Shown here one piece after another: positions 25,901 through 40,500 of a stretch of 64,000 bases of DNA. The notes under the pieces were generated by a model. The model was not told where the DNA came from and ran no database searches. It saw nothing but the letters and a program-made list of their open reading frames with translations. Source of the DNA: Lanius collurio (taxonomy: Eukaryota > Chordata > Aves > Passeriformes > Laniidae); NCBI GenBank assembly GCA_020086605.1, contig JACBWW010000002.1:42568037-42632036 (forward strand), in the 5' to 3' direction. The position numbers and the translations under genes are program-made. Numbering within the stretch: the first letter of the stretch is position 1; each line of letters starts with the position of its first letter.

Positions 25901-28504
25901 AAACATTAGTGTTTGTCTAGACTTCAGATTGTTTGGAGTCAAGCATTTTTGCCATAGGAAGGAGGTGCTTGGAAGGTTTGTGCTTTGGTCTGAGTGCAGC
26001 TGAGTACCAGCCTGGCCCTACTTTGCCGTGCAGGTTCTGCTCCTTAGAGAATTCAGGTCCTGTGTGTGCTTGAAGATGAATTTCCCGTGCCCTGTATCCT
26101 TCACCTTTCCCTGAACAACAGAAGAGCTCACTCATAACTAGCAATCTGCTGGGCCTTTGAACTGCCATCTTTAGAAGATGTAAAGCTGATAATGGGAGGG
26201 AAACCGTAAAAAACATGGCTCCTTTCTTTTGTACTAAATTGACTGGAAAACCAGCATCAGCTGAGCTCCTTCTGGAAAAGGACTAATTGGTGTGGGATTT
26301 GAGATGACTTTTAAAACTGAGCATTTATGTACACTTAGCAAAAAACCACAGCATCCAAAATGATGTCAGTTTGTTGGAATGTTTTGACAGTGTATAGTTG
26401 TTTTCATGTACTTTTAATTTAGTAGGAGGTTGTAGTAAGGTTCAAATGTGAATAAGATAACACCAGACAACAAAGAACAACAGTCTAAACCATGCATGGT
26501 GAATGACCTGATTTTCATCATTCTTAAAGAGATGGGTTTTGAAAGATTTGGGTATTCCAGCTTAAAACTTTTGAGTCTTCTTTGTGATGGGGGAAAGTGC
26601 AGAATGATGAACATTGACTTTGGAAAGCTCTTTATGAGTTACCATTGCTGTGTCTATCTCTAACTCTTTACAGAATCACTTGTTCTTCCTCTCTGAGATT
26701 TTAGTGTTGTCTCCATCTCCTAGTGAGTAATAATTGATGTGCGTGCTTTTAATTAGTCAGTGGTGCTTGAACAGCAAAACAAAACCCAAACACAGTGCAG
26801 GAGGGAAATACAGAGGGTGACTGAGCAATTTGGCATTGATTTTGCTACACAAAAATTGCAGTAAGATTCTACTGAATAAAGAAATCTCTTAAAGCCTGGA
26901 CTATCAATACGAAATAGAAATGAGATGGTACCACTGACAGATCAGTGCAGGTAAGGGAAGTTACAGGTAGAAATCCTGATGATATTTCAGAGAGCCTAGC
27001 CTCACTATTTGCAAATTAGGGTGTGATTTGGTTCTTTTCTACTAAAATCGTAAATAGATTAATGTACTGGACTAGAAAAGCTTACTTGCATCACTTCTGC
27101 CACTTCTTCCATGTCTTCTAGCATGTTAATGGGATACCTTGCCTCAAAATTCTTATGTTACATTTCCAGTTTGTGGGATGTTTAGTTTGTTCTGTCAAAT
27201 GGATGAACTTTTTGCAAACATTTTGCTGAACAGCTTTGGTTATGTTAAATCTATTTCAAAGTCTGTTCAATCTTAGAGTGTTTTTTTGGGGTCTTAGCTA
27301 CAATACTCTAAACCTTCAATCTTGAGTACATATTTCTTTTTTTGCTTGCTTGTTACTGAGCGTACAAAACAATTTTTGTGTCAGGAGATGCAGAAGGTAA
27401 TGTTGCATTTTATATGTACAAGTTTTCATTAGCACCAGCAAAAGCTAAAGAGCCTTCATTGTGCCGTTAAAATATTAAATCCTTTTAAATATATTAATTG
27501 TTTGACTATAGATTTGTTTTATATCACTTGAAAGTTATGACATTCTAAATGACTAAATTAACAGACATTGGAAGAGTTCAACAGTGAAATATAAGTTTGA
27601 AGAGAAACACGACTAAATTTAGAACAAAGTTCTTAAGTAACAGTATTTTAATTTGCTGCAAGAGATTAAATATGGAGAAAGACAAAAACTGGTGCTTGTC
27701 ACCATAGTTGAATGAAAAATTTGAACTTGTAAGTCTATCTTTAGAAAAGCTCTCTGGTCAGAGGAGGTTTTCTGAGAGCAAAACTGAACCCCCTGGTGAC
27801 TTACAATTACAAATTCTTCCATCTGCACAGGAAGGAAGACTGAAGCAAGTACCAGTTGAGGTGTGATTTATGACAGTCCAAATCTCCCTACTGTAGAGCC
27901 AAACTTCATGTGCTTAATGTCAGTCATTAATGCCTATAAGAACATGCACTTCAGCCTGTGTAGAGAGATACCATGATAAAAATAGGCACTCTTGGACAAC
28001 TTTTTCATTCTCCTTGGTATCATGAGATGGCATTTTTCTTCTGTGTATGTTGTGCTTCCTTGGGTCATGTTAATTTCCTGTCTGTCAGAGAAATACAAGA
28101 CATGGCCATGACCTTATGTTGCTCCATTCAACTGGGAAGTGTAATAAAAACAGCTTTGAAATAAAATATTTCTAAGGAAGGGACTTTTTGCCAGTAAAAA
28201 TGTTGAAAACTACTCTAGTCATCATTTAAGTCCCAGAACGTATCTATTAATTTCACTGTAATTACCAAGAAAAGAGAAAAGACTAATGGTTTTAGACTTG
28301 TGAAAGATCTTGAAATAATATTAGTCTGCTCCAAATTAGCTGTTGGCTTGTTTTCAAATAATGATTCATGGTGGTATTTCTCACAGAAAAGCTTTTTTTT
28401 TATTCTCTTAAATAGTTCAGAACTTTTGTTTAATTTGCCAGGCAGTGCTCTATGTAGTCCTGTCTTCAGTGCTTCAAAAGTTAAAGGAATATATATATAT
28501 CTAC

Positions 28505-28536
<32 letters not shown>

Positions 28537-31500
28537 CTGCAATTAAACTTTTTGAAGTATATACTTTAAATTGTGTATAAACCTTTCCATTTAAAGCAGG
28601 GAAAATCCAGTTGAAGTGTGCTTGATGGCAATTTTCTTATTGATTGTTTTGGAGCAGTGTTTAAAGTGGCTACACTTGTTGGAGAAAAGTTTAGGGAAAG
28701 AAGAATACAAGAAAGTCTGTATGACTTGGCTCCTTTATATGCTCTCAGATTTTCCTACAGAGATGATTTAATTCCTTTTCAAGACAAGTGAACCACGTAG
28801 ATGCTATAAAGGAAAAGAGCCAGATTTCCTAGTGGTTGGTAGTATTTAGTCAGTTGTTGAAGATGAGAGAGGAAAGACATTAGAAGTCAGTATTGCAAAA
28901 AAGCATTTCTAAGGAACCTTAAACTAAAGACGTGGTAAGTAAATCCTGGGCTGTTATGTGGATACCATCCCTATGGAGCAGTGAGGAAAAGGAGGGGGGG
29001 GGGAAACCCTAGCAAACCCCCTGCCTTGGAGGTTATTCTAGTAGGATTATTTCCATTTTAAATCACCTGTATGTTATAGATTTGTAGAAGTTTTCATTTT
29101 AATATGTGATGAGTTATACAGGGATAGAATATAATAGACTATTTCAGTTGGAAGGGACCTTCCAAGGATCACCTAACCCAACTTCCTGTCCCATTCAGGG
29201 CTGACCCAATTAAAGCATCTTGTTAAGGGCATTGTCCAAATGCTTCTTGAACACTGACAGGACTGGGACATCATTGCCTCCCTGAGAAGGTCTTGACCAC
29301 CTTCAGGTTTTGCCCACCTTCTAGATAAAGAAATGTCCAGTGTAAATGTCCCCTGGCTCAGCTTTGAGCCATTCCCACACGTCCCAGCGCTGGATCCCAG
29401 GGAAAAGAGATCACCTCTCCACTTTCCTGCCTCAAGGGCTGTAGAGAGCAATGAGGTCACTGCTCAGCTTCCTTTTCTCCAAATAAGACAAGTCCAAAGT
29501 CCTCAACCCATCTTCTAGGACATTCCTCCCAGTGCTGTTACTAAATGAAAATACACACATATAGGATGTTAATAGGAATACACTGACCTTATCCCATCTC
29601 TGATACCTTGATGGAAACATACTTCCCTGTTGTATTCTGGCATGAGCTGCAAGTTTTTCCTTGGGAGATATCAAAACTATCTGTTACTTTTGCAGAGTAG
29701 GTTAATAAGCTTTAATAGTGATTTTATAGCAGAAAGGAATTTTGGCTTAGTTAAGTATATAGGGTTTGCCCCTTTCTATAGGATTTTATCCAGTGGGCAT
29801 GCTGTAAGTCAGTAAAGCTTACACTTTTTTGCTAAATCTAAATCAGAGCAAAATCATCAGATGATGATTTTATAGTTTTTAACACCTTACTCACAGCTGC
29901 TTTCTTCACAGAAGGCAATGTTATTTGCTCGTATTTGCTGTGAAAATAGAGCAGATGCTCAGTTGGAATTGAAGAGGTAGGTAAGCACACAGGAAAAGCA
30001 GACAAGAACCTTTATATATCGTGATGTCTGAATTGTAAAAATGTGAATTGACATCTGTGATACAGTTGCCAAATAGTGTATCGATTTTTAGTCTGCTAAA
30101 TTGCATTTTGCTTAATTTTATGCAAAAGAAAGTCATTTGTACAATATTAAGAAAAGTTGCAATATTGACATTTCACACATTTTAATGGGATGAAACAGCA
30201 GTTAGTTTCAGATCATTTCACCTTGATAATCTAGAGATTAAAGAATATAAAATTCTTTTGGATTATTCTGTGATATTTTATGTGGGGAAAAAAACCATAA
30301 AAGTTAATTGCATTCTTCTTGCTTTTAATAAAACCTTAAAAAAGCAACTTAGCAGAAAACTGAATTCCCTACCTCCTTTACAACATCATTTTGCTGTGGG
30401 TTGTCCTATTCCTTAGAGATGTAAACAAGTAAAACTAAGTATAGACAAATTAAATGAACACTGCATGTTTGAAAAACTTCTAGATAGAGTTCATGATTAG
30501 AATCATGGAAAACTTCTCATCATAGTAAAAAAATTTAATTGGGAAGCTTATACTTTTTTGGCAACTTAATCTGTTGGATTTGTTGTCTGGGTGATTGTTA
30601 AAGTCATAAAGCACATAGATGTTATATCTGATATAACAGCTAAAGCTAGCTTGATATTTAGGAGCAATTCAGATTTTTTCTTGGGTCAATGACATTCTGG
30701 AAACATGAGGATTTTCTTCCTGTGCCGGGATTTAGGTTGTATTGTATGATCTGATGGAGAATGTACAATATGATGCATATCTCATTCTATCCTGCAGGGA
30801 TTTAGCTTATGCTGGAGTGTAATAATGACAGAAAGCCATGTTTTATCACTTCTGGTACCCAGATCTACCAACAAAGGGAATAGTTTCCCTCTGGCACAGT
30901 AAAGCATTGAGTGTTGAGGTTAAACACCTCATAATCCTTGGACAGGAGAATCTCTCTCTTTTTTTTCAGAAAATACAGCTATTTATTGCAACTTAACATT
31001 TTTTACTCTAGTGAATCTTTAAGTGAAAAGCAAGAGTGCAAAATGAATCTGTTGTTCTTTGTGGGGCCAGGAGTTGGACTCCAATGATCCTGATGCATTC
31101 CTTCCATCTCAGGATATTCCGTGATTCTATGTTGTATAAGGCCTTTATGATAAATATCAGTAAGGTATACATTTATTTTAAAATTTTTGTGCAGCTCAGC
31201 ACCAAAATGATGGAGACCAGCTACCTGATCAGTTATCTCTGAATGATTGTTTGGAAAATTGAGCTTTTCCCAAATTGTCAAATTTCTGTCAGTGACTATT
31301 TCCACGTTACCTTTGTGCCTGGGTTTGAGCTCTGAAATGATGGTTGGCTGTCACTGTTCATATCCAAATGTTGCTGAGCTTGGATCTCAGCTGGAGATGG
31401 CATTTGTCCAACAGTCAGTAGTACTTTTTTTCTGTCTGACACTGATTCCTGCAATTAAATAGGAAAAATGGGTCAAAGACTTTGCACCTTGCAAAGGTGT

Positions 31501-34500
31501 CTGTCTATTTGAGATGCTTCTGGTCCAGTCAGCTGGGGGTTCCTAATAAAGTGCTTCGTGGCAGGCAGTGGTGTGAAGAAGAGCAGTACTTCTCAGTTAG
31601 TGCTGGCTTCAGCTGGGAGATGGTCCCAGCTGCAGCAAGGCACCAGAATCAGCTGGATATCACTGCTGGGAGAGCAGCTTCTGCTTCCCCTTAGCTCCTG
31701 TCTCCCAGGAATAAAGCAGAGGAGAAGCACTCGCACTGACAGATTTATCCAATGCTGTTTATTGTTTCCTTACACCTAAAAAGAGGGCACAACACCCCCA
31801 GGCTGTGCCTTTGTGCTGCCCCATGTCAGGCTGATAGGCATTAATTTCAGCTTAAAGCCTAACTGGCTTGGTGTTCCTCCCAGTAAAAAAGGAGGAAAAG
31901 CCCTTCTATATCCGAGTTGCAGTCTTTACATCTGCACATGGTGAAATAGAAATTAATTGCAGTTAAGTGACATGAAATAAATCAGAAATCAAATGTTTAG
32001 CCAAGGCAATATCCAAATTGTAATAGGAATTTTAGGAAGGTAATGTTTGGATAAGTTGGTACGAAGATATGATTTGGAATGTGTTGTGGATGCTTTTTGA
32101 CTGACTCAAAAAAAAAACTCCCAAAAAACCCCAATGAACATTACTGTCAGTGTAAGCAGGAATGTTCCTATTTAAAATCATATTAATATCTCTTTCAAAC
32201 TCCTAGGTTATTGACAGCTGCCTTTTAAACACTTCTTGAAATGGTGGGCACTTCACAACAGCTAGAAAACTCTTCAAAGTATGCTTCAAAAAAGCTTGTT
32301 TTCCTAGTTTTCTGTTTCATGGCTACGTTCTGCAGGATTTCTTGCACTCACTAAGAAAGCAGCAAATATTGATTCCTTGGGATGTGGGGCCAAGGGGTTG
32401 CTTACATTGGTACCTTTCTCACAGCCCAGGTTTGTAAAGAAAGCCTGGAAAAGAATATCTTAGAATATCTAGATACTTGTTTTGTCCTCTGACACATTCA
32501 GGTTTGTAATTCCCTGAAATACATTAGATTAATGAAACACGCTGCATGTGCAGTAAACCAGCCATAGTGTTATTAGTAAGTGTTCAATTAATTTACAGCA
32601 GTCCCATGCTGAGGAACATGTTTTGAAACATTTTTTTGTGCCATGAGATGTCCAGATGACACAAAGGTGATGCCTTAGGTTTTAACTTCCATGTTTTTCA
32701 AATCCTGTACTGCCTAGTGTGTAACTCTGAAGTTCCCTGGAGCCTGTTCACTTCTGCTCTCTCGTGCTAGGCAGACGTAACAAAGCCTCTCCAGTCCTGC
32801 TCTCCAGGGACACTCAGACTGTCTGAGGCCCAAAAAATATAAACCAAAGAGCCTCTAAAGGGGGATAAGCTGAGGGAAATTACATCATTAAACTGAAGCT
32901 TTAATTGGAGAATTAACCCTGATATGCAAATGAACCAATCCTATAAAAGTGTGAAGAACTCGTGACCTGTTGTCCATCTTGGGGTCCATCTTGGCAAAAG
33001 TCTCTGGCTCCCCAGGGTTACCTTTGGAGGCCTTTCAAATAAATGCCTGCCTTTATTCCCTTATTCCTGTCTAGTCTCTGTTTCTGGGAGGCCTCTTAAA
33101 GACATCAAAGGTTATAATAAACTAGATACTAGATTTTGGATAGGATTTCCAAAAACTTGTTTTACATTATGATTCTTGAAATTAGGACCAAACTCCTCTC
33201 TCTGATATACCCTATTAACTTCCATGAGAAAACTCATTCAGTGCTATAATCAAAATGAGACTTTGGCTTCCCTGGGAACCAACCCAAAGTCAGGATGTTG
33301 CACATGGCACAGCGTGTTCCCCTCCAGGAAGCTTAAGCACTCATCATTGTCTTTCTCAGATTGAAAAATATGTAAAACAATCGTATTTTTTATATCTGTG
33401 AACTGCCTCTATTTGAGTAGGTATGTACACAAAGGAACAAATTACCTCACTGTTCAAAATATTGGTAGAAACACTGAGGTTAAGTGCTTGTTTAGGTGGG
33501 AAAGGTGAATAATTAGAGCTGTAGTATTCCATTCCAAATCTGATCAATCCTTCTGATACTTTTATTTCCTAGAGTAAACTTGCTGGTGTTACAGCAGCCC
33601 TTTTTAAAGGCACCTCTCTTCCTTTTCACCATGTTACACAGAAAGGTGCTGGTCATCCAAAATACATTTCAGACTGAGAAACATCTGGGGGTTTTAACCA
33701 ATCTATTTATCTTTTCTTTATGTGTTTCTTAATTGTGTGATGTTCAGACAAAACCTGACATTAGGAAAGGACAGGATGAAGAAAAGCATCTGTTGAGCAG
33801 GCTCTGACACTCACAGTGAATGGAGGTAGAACAGAACTGGTCCTTCTCTTCCTCTTTTCCTTTTCCCCTCTTGGTGCAAAGTGTTTATTAGATTTTAATC
33901 ATTGACTGCAGTTTATGTAGTAACTTGGTTGTGCTGGTCTTGTCACAAACAACTGTAATTGTCACTTTCTCCTATCAGACTTGTGGGAACTGAGTACAAA
34001 GGTAATTTAATACACAGATCAACTTGGCTTTTGTCCCAGCAAAAGAATGGAATTCACCATTTCTTTCTCATGAAAACTGATGAGGACTCTTTTGTCCACA
34101 CTTTTTTTTGGAGGCTGATGGTGTTATTTAAACTGGCTCAATGAAAGTATAATACTTCAAAAATTAGATACAGTAACAATAATTAAGTGGGAAAGATGGT
34201 TTTGCCATGCATTTCTGTACTTTAGAGCATAACTAAAGAATTTTGGGGCATAGTTTTCAGGGATAACTTTTCCTATTGACCAATATGATAGAGCCATCAC
34301 AACAGCTGCAAGGGATTGGTTACACTGCTGGAATTCACCCGGGTGTACCCAGGTTTTTTCAATGCATGCTTTTCGAAACAAAACAGTTTGATAGCAGGTG
34401 TGACCTTTAACCCCCTTAACTTTGAAGAACTTAATCATCATCATTTGTTCAGCACTGAATATTTTTTGCAGGTGGAGGAAACAGAGGGAAATGTAGTTTG

Positions 34501-37500
34501 GTTTTGTGGGAAAGGGGGAGGATGAGGAATGATTGTGTTGGTATTTTTAACCCATTTTGTGTAAACCAAATTAGGCAAATTTAATTTTAAAGTAGCCTCT
34601 GATGTCTTGAGAAGTCTCCTAGAAACAGACTAGACCAGGAGTAAGGGAATAAGACATTTATTTGAAGAAAACAATTTTATCTGCTAATATAAACTGGAAT
34701 TGTCACATACCTTTATAGGAGTCAGCACAAATACAAAGCCTGCACTAATCATTGTTCTTGGGTGCCTTTGCTTGTGCCAAAGTGTAGTCTGATATTACTG
34801 CTCATGGCAGAGCCCATTAATGCAAAAATAAGTGACTGAATATATATGTAAATTCAGATCTTCACAAATGAAAGCTAGAAATCTATGTTTGAATGACAAT
34901 AGTAACAGTAAATGTGTCTGTTTATATTTCTCTCTCATCTGTAAACCCAGGAGTCTATGCTGCAGTTAAAAAAACGGTTATTCCCAACACTCTGGCTTTG
35001 CCCCCTTTTCCTAAAGTTAGGAAGGCACATTCAGGCTCTGTGTTGGTCCAAGTCCATGAAAGGGGCTCTTCATCCAGAGTCCTGTTACTGCTAACTTCAG
35101 ATTCACCTTGAGTGAGTTCTGACTTCAGTACCTGGTTTCTTATCCTCCAGTCTAGCCTGAGTTGGGAAAAGTTGGGTTTGTGGTTGAGGCTGTAAATCAG
35201 ACAATGAGCAGTCCCCCAAGCCTGCTACAAGTTCTTTTCAGCTTCAGGGAACTTACTGTTCAAAGTCATTTCAGAACTCAATTTAGTTGGGTTTCTCTGC
35301 ATTCTAGCTGCTGGTGAGTCTGTTGTAGTGCTACCAGCAGTTTTTGGCATTAGTTGGGAAACTGGATATGTTGAGTACATCTGAAAGTCAGATTAGTGCA
35401 TCTTGTCTGAGGGTTGGTGACACTTTATATAAAGTTTAGTCTTAATTTTTTTGTGGCTGAATTTAACAGAGACTCATTGTACCTTTCCTTAATCCTTGAG
35501 TCACTGCAACTGCAGATTGGTTATTCTGCTTTTCTCCCACTTCCTCATGGCTGTAAGGAGTAAATCTTACTACTGTGTAGTAGTAAACAAGTCTTACTAC
35601 TTTGAAGAACAACTAATTTCATTTCTCTCTAGTGGATTAAGTTTTTCTGTAAATCTCTGAAGAGTCTGAAGTTTGAGCTGTTTATCTGTGTGTGAAAGCA
35701 TACAAATCTATACTTTTGGCAACCTCGGTGTGATGTTACTACATGGTCTATTTTATGCAAGTACCTGCTTCTTAATTCAGTGCTTTCTGTACTTCTTTAA
35801 AGAAGTAATATTAAATATGTCCTTGGTGGTACAACAAATCCATAACTTAACTGAAGCTGTAGTATGGTTATACCTTTGTAGTGATTTTATGTCACATTCT
35901 TGAAAGGATTTGCAGATTCTTCATGAAGTTTTTTTTAAGTGGAATTTATGTGAAACTTTCTGGTGTGGTAGCTAACAAATTGAAGTGCCCACTGAACAAT
36001 GTCAGATAAGTATAATTTTCACTTGAGTTTGCTATCTTGTCCTCAAAATAATATACTTTATATTACGTTTTTAAGAAATAACAAAAACTTGAATAAATAT
36101 ATTTTATAGAGGTACCCTATGTCATTCTATTTCCTGTATTATGGCAAGACAGAATTTATGGTCAAAATAATTCTTTGTAATGGAATTACAAAGGACAATT
36201 AAGAAGTTTTGTGAATTACAGTCAGAACATGATGTTGTGGTTGTCTGTTCCCATCATATGCAAACTTTGTCATGATTTTCAATAGTAGTGATTTTTTATC
36301 ACATTAGTTTATTTAGTCTCTGGTTGAATACTGGAAAAGCCTCTGGAATAGTAATCCCAAAAATCAGCTGCATAAAATTCTACTTTTGAAAACCCAGCTG
36401 TCTGTAGCTGTAATTATTCTCTGAACTACTTGTTTGCAAAGACTCAATTGAATATGATTGTGGGCCTTTCAAAGTTATTCATATCCTAAAATATCTGATT
36501 TTTATAATTTATTTGCTTACCCATGTATGAGAATAATTAAACAAATTGGTGTGTGCATGCATATTTCATGCATTCTCAATTACTCTCTTTTTTTTCTTCT
36601 TTCAGACCTGCCAGACCATTCAAGTTACCAAAAAGGTAAGGTGCAGTGCTGTCACAGCTGAGATTTGTGGAATTGTAAAGGTGGTAGATGACATGATGGC
36701 AAAGCTGTTATTCCCCAGACAAAGCAAGAATAGTCAAAGAAAATAATAAGCATTGAAATTAAAGCAGATTTTAAAAGTATTTCTTTGGGTAGTGGGTAGT
36801 AAACTTCTGCAACTGGACAGGAGACTGGGGAGGCAGATGGCATCAGCAAGGTCAAACAACATTTAGAAGAATTGCTCTGTGATGGATCCCTAAATAAACA
36901 TTGAAACAAGGATCCAGGGGTAAGTTCCTTAACACCCCTAATAACACATCTGTGAATCCTGGGGGAGCAGGAAGGAGATAGAACGCACAAGGCAGCCAAA
37001 CTCAGGCTCTATTTACAGAAAAGCAGTCTCCTCATTAGTGATAGGCCAGAATTTAAAAATCTATTCAGATTTCAATGCTTCTTGTTTTCAGCTGTTTTAT
37101 GGCATTTTTATTACAATCTCTGCCATTCTCTTTGTGTGCATGTACACTACCTACACGAGCATGGAAACTCCATGCCTCAGTATTTTTTTGATTAAGGGTT
37201 GCTGTGAGAAGCAGCTTGGTTGTATCATCGATTGTGATAAACAGACCTGACAGACAAGTTCAGAAAATTTCATCACAGTAGTTTCTAATTCTTCCTAAAA
37301 CCCCATGCAATCTAGAGCACTGGGTTTGGATTGTATAGGCTCTGTGGCATGGCAGGGTCATAGAAAATAACAGAGCATTGTATCTAAAACTGTCAGTGCA
37401 TCAGTAGTGGCAACAAGAAACCATCTCAAGTGAAATATAGTGAAAACACAATCCATCTTTAGGATTTGCTGTCAGTAAAGAGTAGGCCTGTTTGTTAAGT

Positions 37501-40500
37501 ATATGTTTTGAGTTACAGAAGTCCATGTGTTGATATGATTTGGGTCAGACAAATATCTATTGCTCAGAGTGAGCTTTTTACAATACAGAAACTGTATATG
37601 GTACATTCCTGTGTCTGTATGAGCCTGAGGAGTGGTTGAGCCAGAGGACATCTGTATATAGGGGCCTAATTGAAAAGTTTAACTCAAGCCACATATTATA
37701 CTGTAGCTTAAAATGGGAAGAAAAACTAAACACTAGCTTTTTTACCTTCTCCTTTTGAAGAAAACATCTGAGGTCTTGGATCACTTTTGGGTAAACTGAT
37801 TGAAAACAGTGGTGCTTTTAGTGGTGCTAAATATAGATTGAATTACTGGATCTCCTAAGCATTCTGAATTATTTAAAACATGAAGAAAAAAGACCTAAAA
37901 ACAAATCAAACTTCATATAGGTGTGAAAAACATCAGGAGGAAATAAATTAATGAAAACTATATGCATTTTAATGGTAGAAAGCTAGCTAAAATTAACACA
38001 GTTCTAACAGACTGAAAACAGCAAAATGGCATAAAAAGTGGTATTTCACTCAGTGTCAAACTTATGTGAGTTCATCATTCAGTGCTGGAATAGTTTGGAT
38101 AAAAAAGAAAGAAGAAAAGGTATCAGTGTGGATATATGTCTAGATCACTGCACTACCAAAAACCAGTTTTAACGAGGCATCCAAAAGTGGGAGGTTTTAT
38201 CCTGATTTAGGAAAGTGCTAAAGGATGTGCTTAGCACTAAGGATATCCTTTCTGAATGTGATTCCTCCACTGAGGAATTGATCTAAGCATTTTCCCCTTA
38301 AACTCAGGCATTTTGAGGCAAGTGGTCATTTACTCTGAATCTGTCAGGGCAGTGGCTTCCTCTTCAGAGGAAAGAAAAATTAACTAAATTCATTTTATGG
38401 CTTTTTAATGGGTAAAAAATAAAAAACCTGTCATCTCTTTAGCTATGTATGGTGGGTTGGGGTTGAGGTTGGTTTTTAGGCAACTTGGTTGGAGCCAGAG
38501 CCCTCAGCAGCACTAAATGATGCTCAGAAAGGTAAAATTAGAGTGGTCAGTCCTTTTGTCAGCTCAGGGCAGCTTTGCTTATCTGAATTTCAGTATGTGC
38601 TATAAGAAACAGAAGAAATTTGCAGGTGTAAACAAGCACTTATTGTTTTCTGTATGTGGCTTATTATCAAATTAAACACTTAGGACAGAGTTTCTTTTAC
38701 AGCTGAAAGAATTTACCCAATTTAAAAGTGCTCAGCTGAGAATGGAAGTGTAGTGATAACATGTCAAAGTGGTAAATCTGGCACTAGTGATGAATAGGAA
38801 AATAAAACTTTGGGGTACAACTTTTATGACTTCAGAGCAAATATCTGTAATGGCTAGTCAGTCTAGCTTGGTGTTTATAAAAACATTTAGTCCTATAAAT
38901 AGGAAAATTCTGTTAGGTCATTTACTTCCCTTCACTTCTACTTTGTACAATTGCTCATTTGGCAAGCTGCCCCTTTGTGACTGACTTTAATGAAAACTTT
39001 GACTTCAGATTGCTTTTCAAGCTTTTGCTAATTAACCTCTTGTGTGAACATGTCAGGGTTATTCCATGTTTACCTAATGGGAAATGGAGAAACACCCAGT
39101 GCTTTGGATTTCCTTGCTCCCTAAAGCTCTACTTAGACCCCTAGAGGTGCCTATTTCCACACGCTATGGAAAAACAGGAATAAGCTTGCTCATGCCATTG
39201 ATTTTGCAGTCAGAACGGTGGGAAGCCACTGCTGGAGTGTGGAGATGGACAATCCCTCTCTTAGCAGAAGGGCAGAAAAATTCTGTTGAGCTGATAATTG
39301 TATTGTGAATAATTAGCAAGTTGCTCTTAAAACTGAACAAGAGCTGTAATCTTTTTAAGACACTAGAAGTAAGTGAAGGAGCTTTCTGCTATAAACTTTC
39401 ATGTTATGCTGCTTGTAAGTTGAGGAGGAAATAAGAGTGGAGATATTCTTGATCAGTATTTAATGTGTACAGAGACCATTTGTATAGAAGGATTCATAGC
39501 CTATAATTTCTAATGCCTCTGGGGGACTTCCTGTATTCTCTTTGCTCCCAATATTAGACAATATTGCTTTTGAAACATAAACTCTATGAATTGTAAGAAA
39601 AATAATTTAGAAATCAAGATTTCTTGGTTTCACTTAATTTTCTGAACTTTGTTGTTGAACTAGCAAAAATAAAAATATTTTACATAAAATAATAAAAAAT
39701 TGGTTTGTGTTTCTGGAATATAAAAATTCTTCCACTCATAAAATTTAGAATTAACTAGGTGTTAAAATCCAGGGATGAATGTTATGTTATAGATAATGAA
39801 TGTTGATTAGTTTATGTATCATGTTGCCAATCCCTTGCATCTTTGCGCTACAAAAGATTTCACGGATCATAAGTATGTAGGATTTGAATTTTTTTTAATG
39901 GCTGCTTTAAAAATAGAGAAAATGGTTTTTTGGGGGTTCTAATTTAAAACTGATCTTTTTCTTTCTTTGATTTTTTTTCCTTTAAAATACTTAAGTTTGT
40001 TAAAAAAAAAAGAACTAAGGATGTTTTTTCTCATTAAATTTCTGACAAAGCATCTTTTTCTAGTGGTCTGCAGTAATGGATAAGCTTGCACTTTTGTCAG
40101 AATCCTGGGGAAAAAGAATAGTCTGATATGAGAAGCTGTTTAGAGAAGTATGGGTTAGTTTTGTGTGCAGCTTTCGTTGCTGTAGCTCCTGTCCCTGCTC
40201 CTCTCCCGTAGCTACGCCGCGCTCATTGCCGACTGGCCCGTGGTGGTCCTGGGCATGTGCACTGTGCTCATAGTGGTGTGTGCTCTCGTGGGAATATTAG
40301 TTCCAGATCTTCCAGATTTCTCTGATCCACTGCTGGTAAGTCAATATTAATCAGTTGTACTTTCAAGTGAGTATTTTTTGTTTGCTGTTTTATCTGTGGA
40401 ACCAGTAAATAGCAAATGCAAGTACAGCAGTTGACACAGTGTTGACAATTGCCCAGCCTTGACATTGGAGCAGCAAATGATAATACAAAGCTGCAGTTGC

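Larger units (their letters stand above)
32820..33117 (+). mobile_element. Probable solo LTR of an endogenous retrovirus
   Basis: About 290 bp have the order of a retroviral LTR: TGTCTGAGG at the left, a TATAAAA box at 32942-32948, a poly(A) signal AATAAA at 33038-33043, then a T/C-rich stretch (U5-like) ending AAAGACATCA. The 3' part recurs inverted at 34592-34667, which shows it is a dispersed repeat. No gag, pol or env sequence is adjacent, so it is best read as a solo LTR. The right edge is uncertain: similarity with the second copy runs a few bases past the CA that would be a canonical end. I found no clear target-site duplication. The family is not assigned; an avian ERVL-type LTR is my guess. 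Confidence 0.65.
19995..36605 (+). other. DISP1: DISP1 intron 2 (16.6 kb, repeat-bearing)
   Basis: This is the largest intron of the gene in the window, with borders GTAAGC and a T-rich TTCTTTCAG. It contains two CR1 pieces, a TA/GA microsatellite, a G run near 29.0 kb, a probable solo LTR and an inverted LTR fragment, each listed separately. The rest is AT-rich single-copy-looking DNA in which I recognise no genes or RNAs. Confidence 0.8.
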
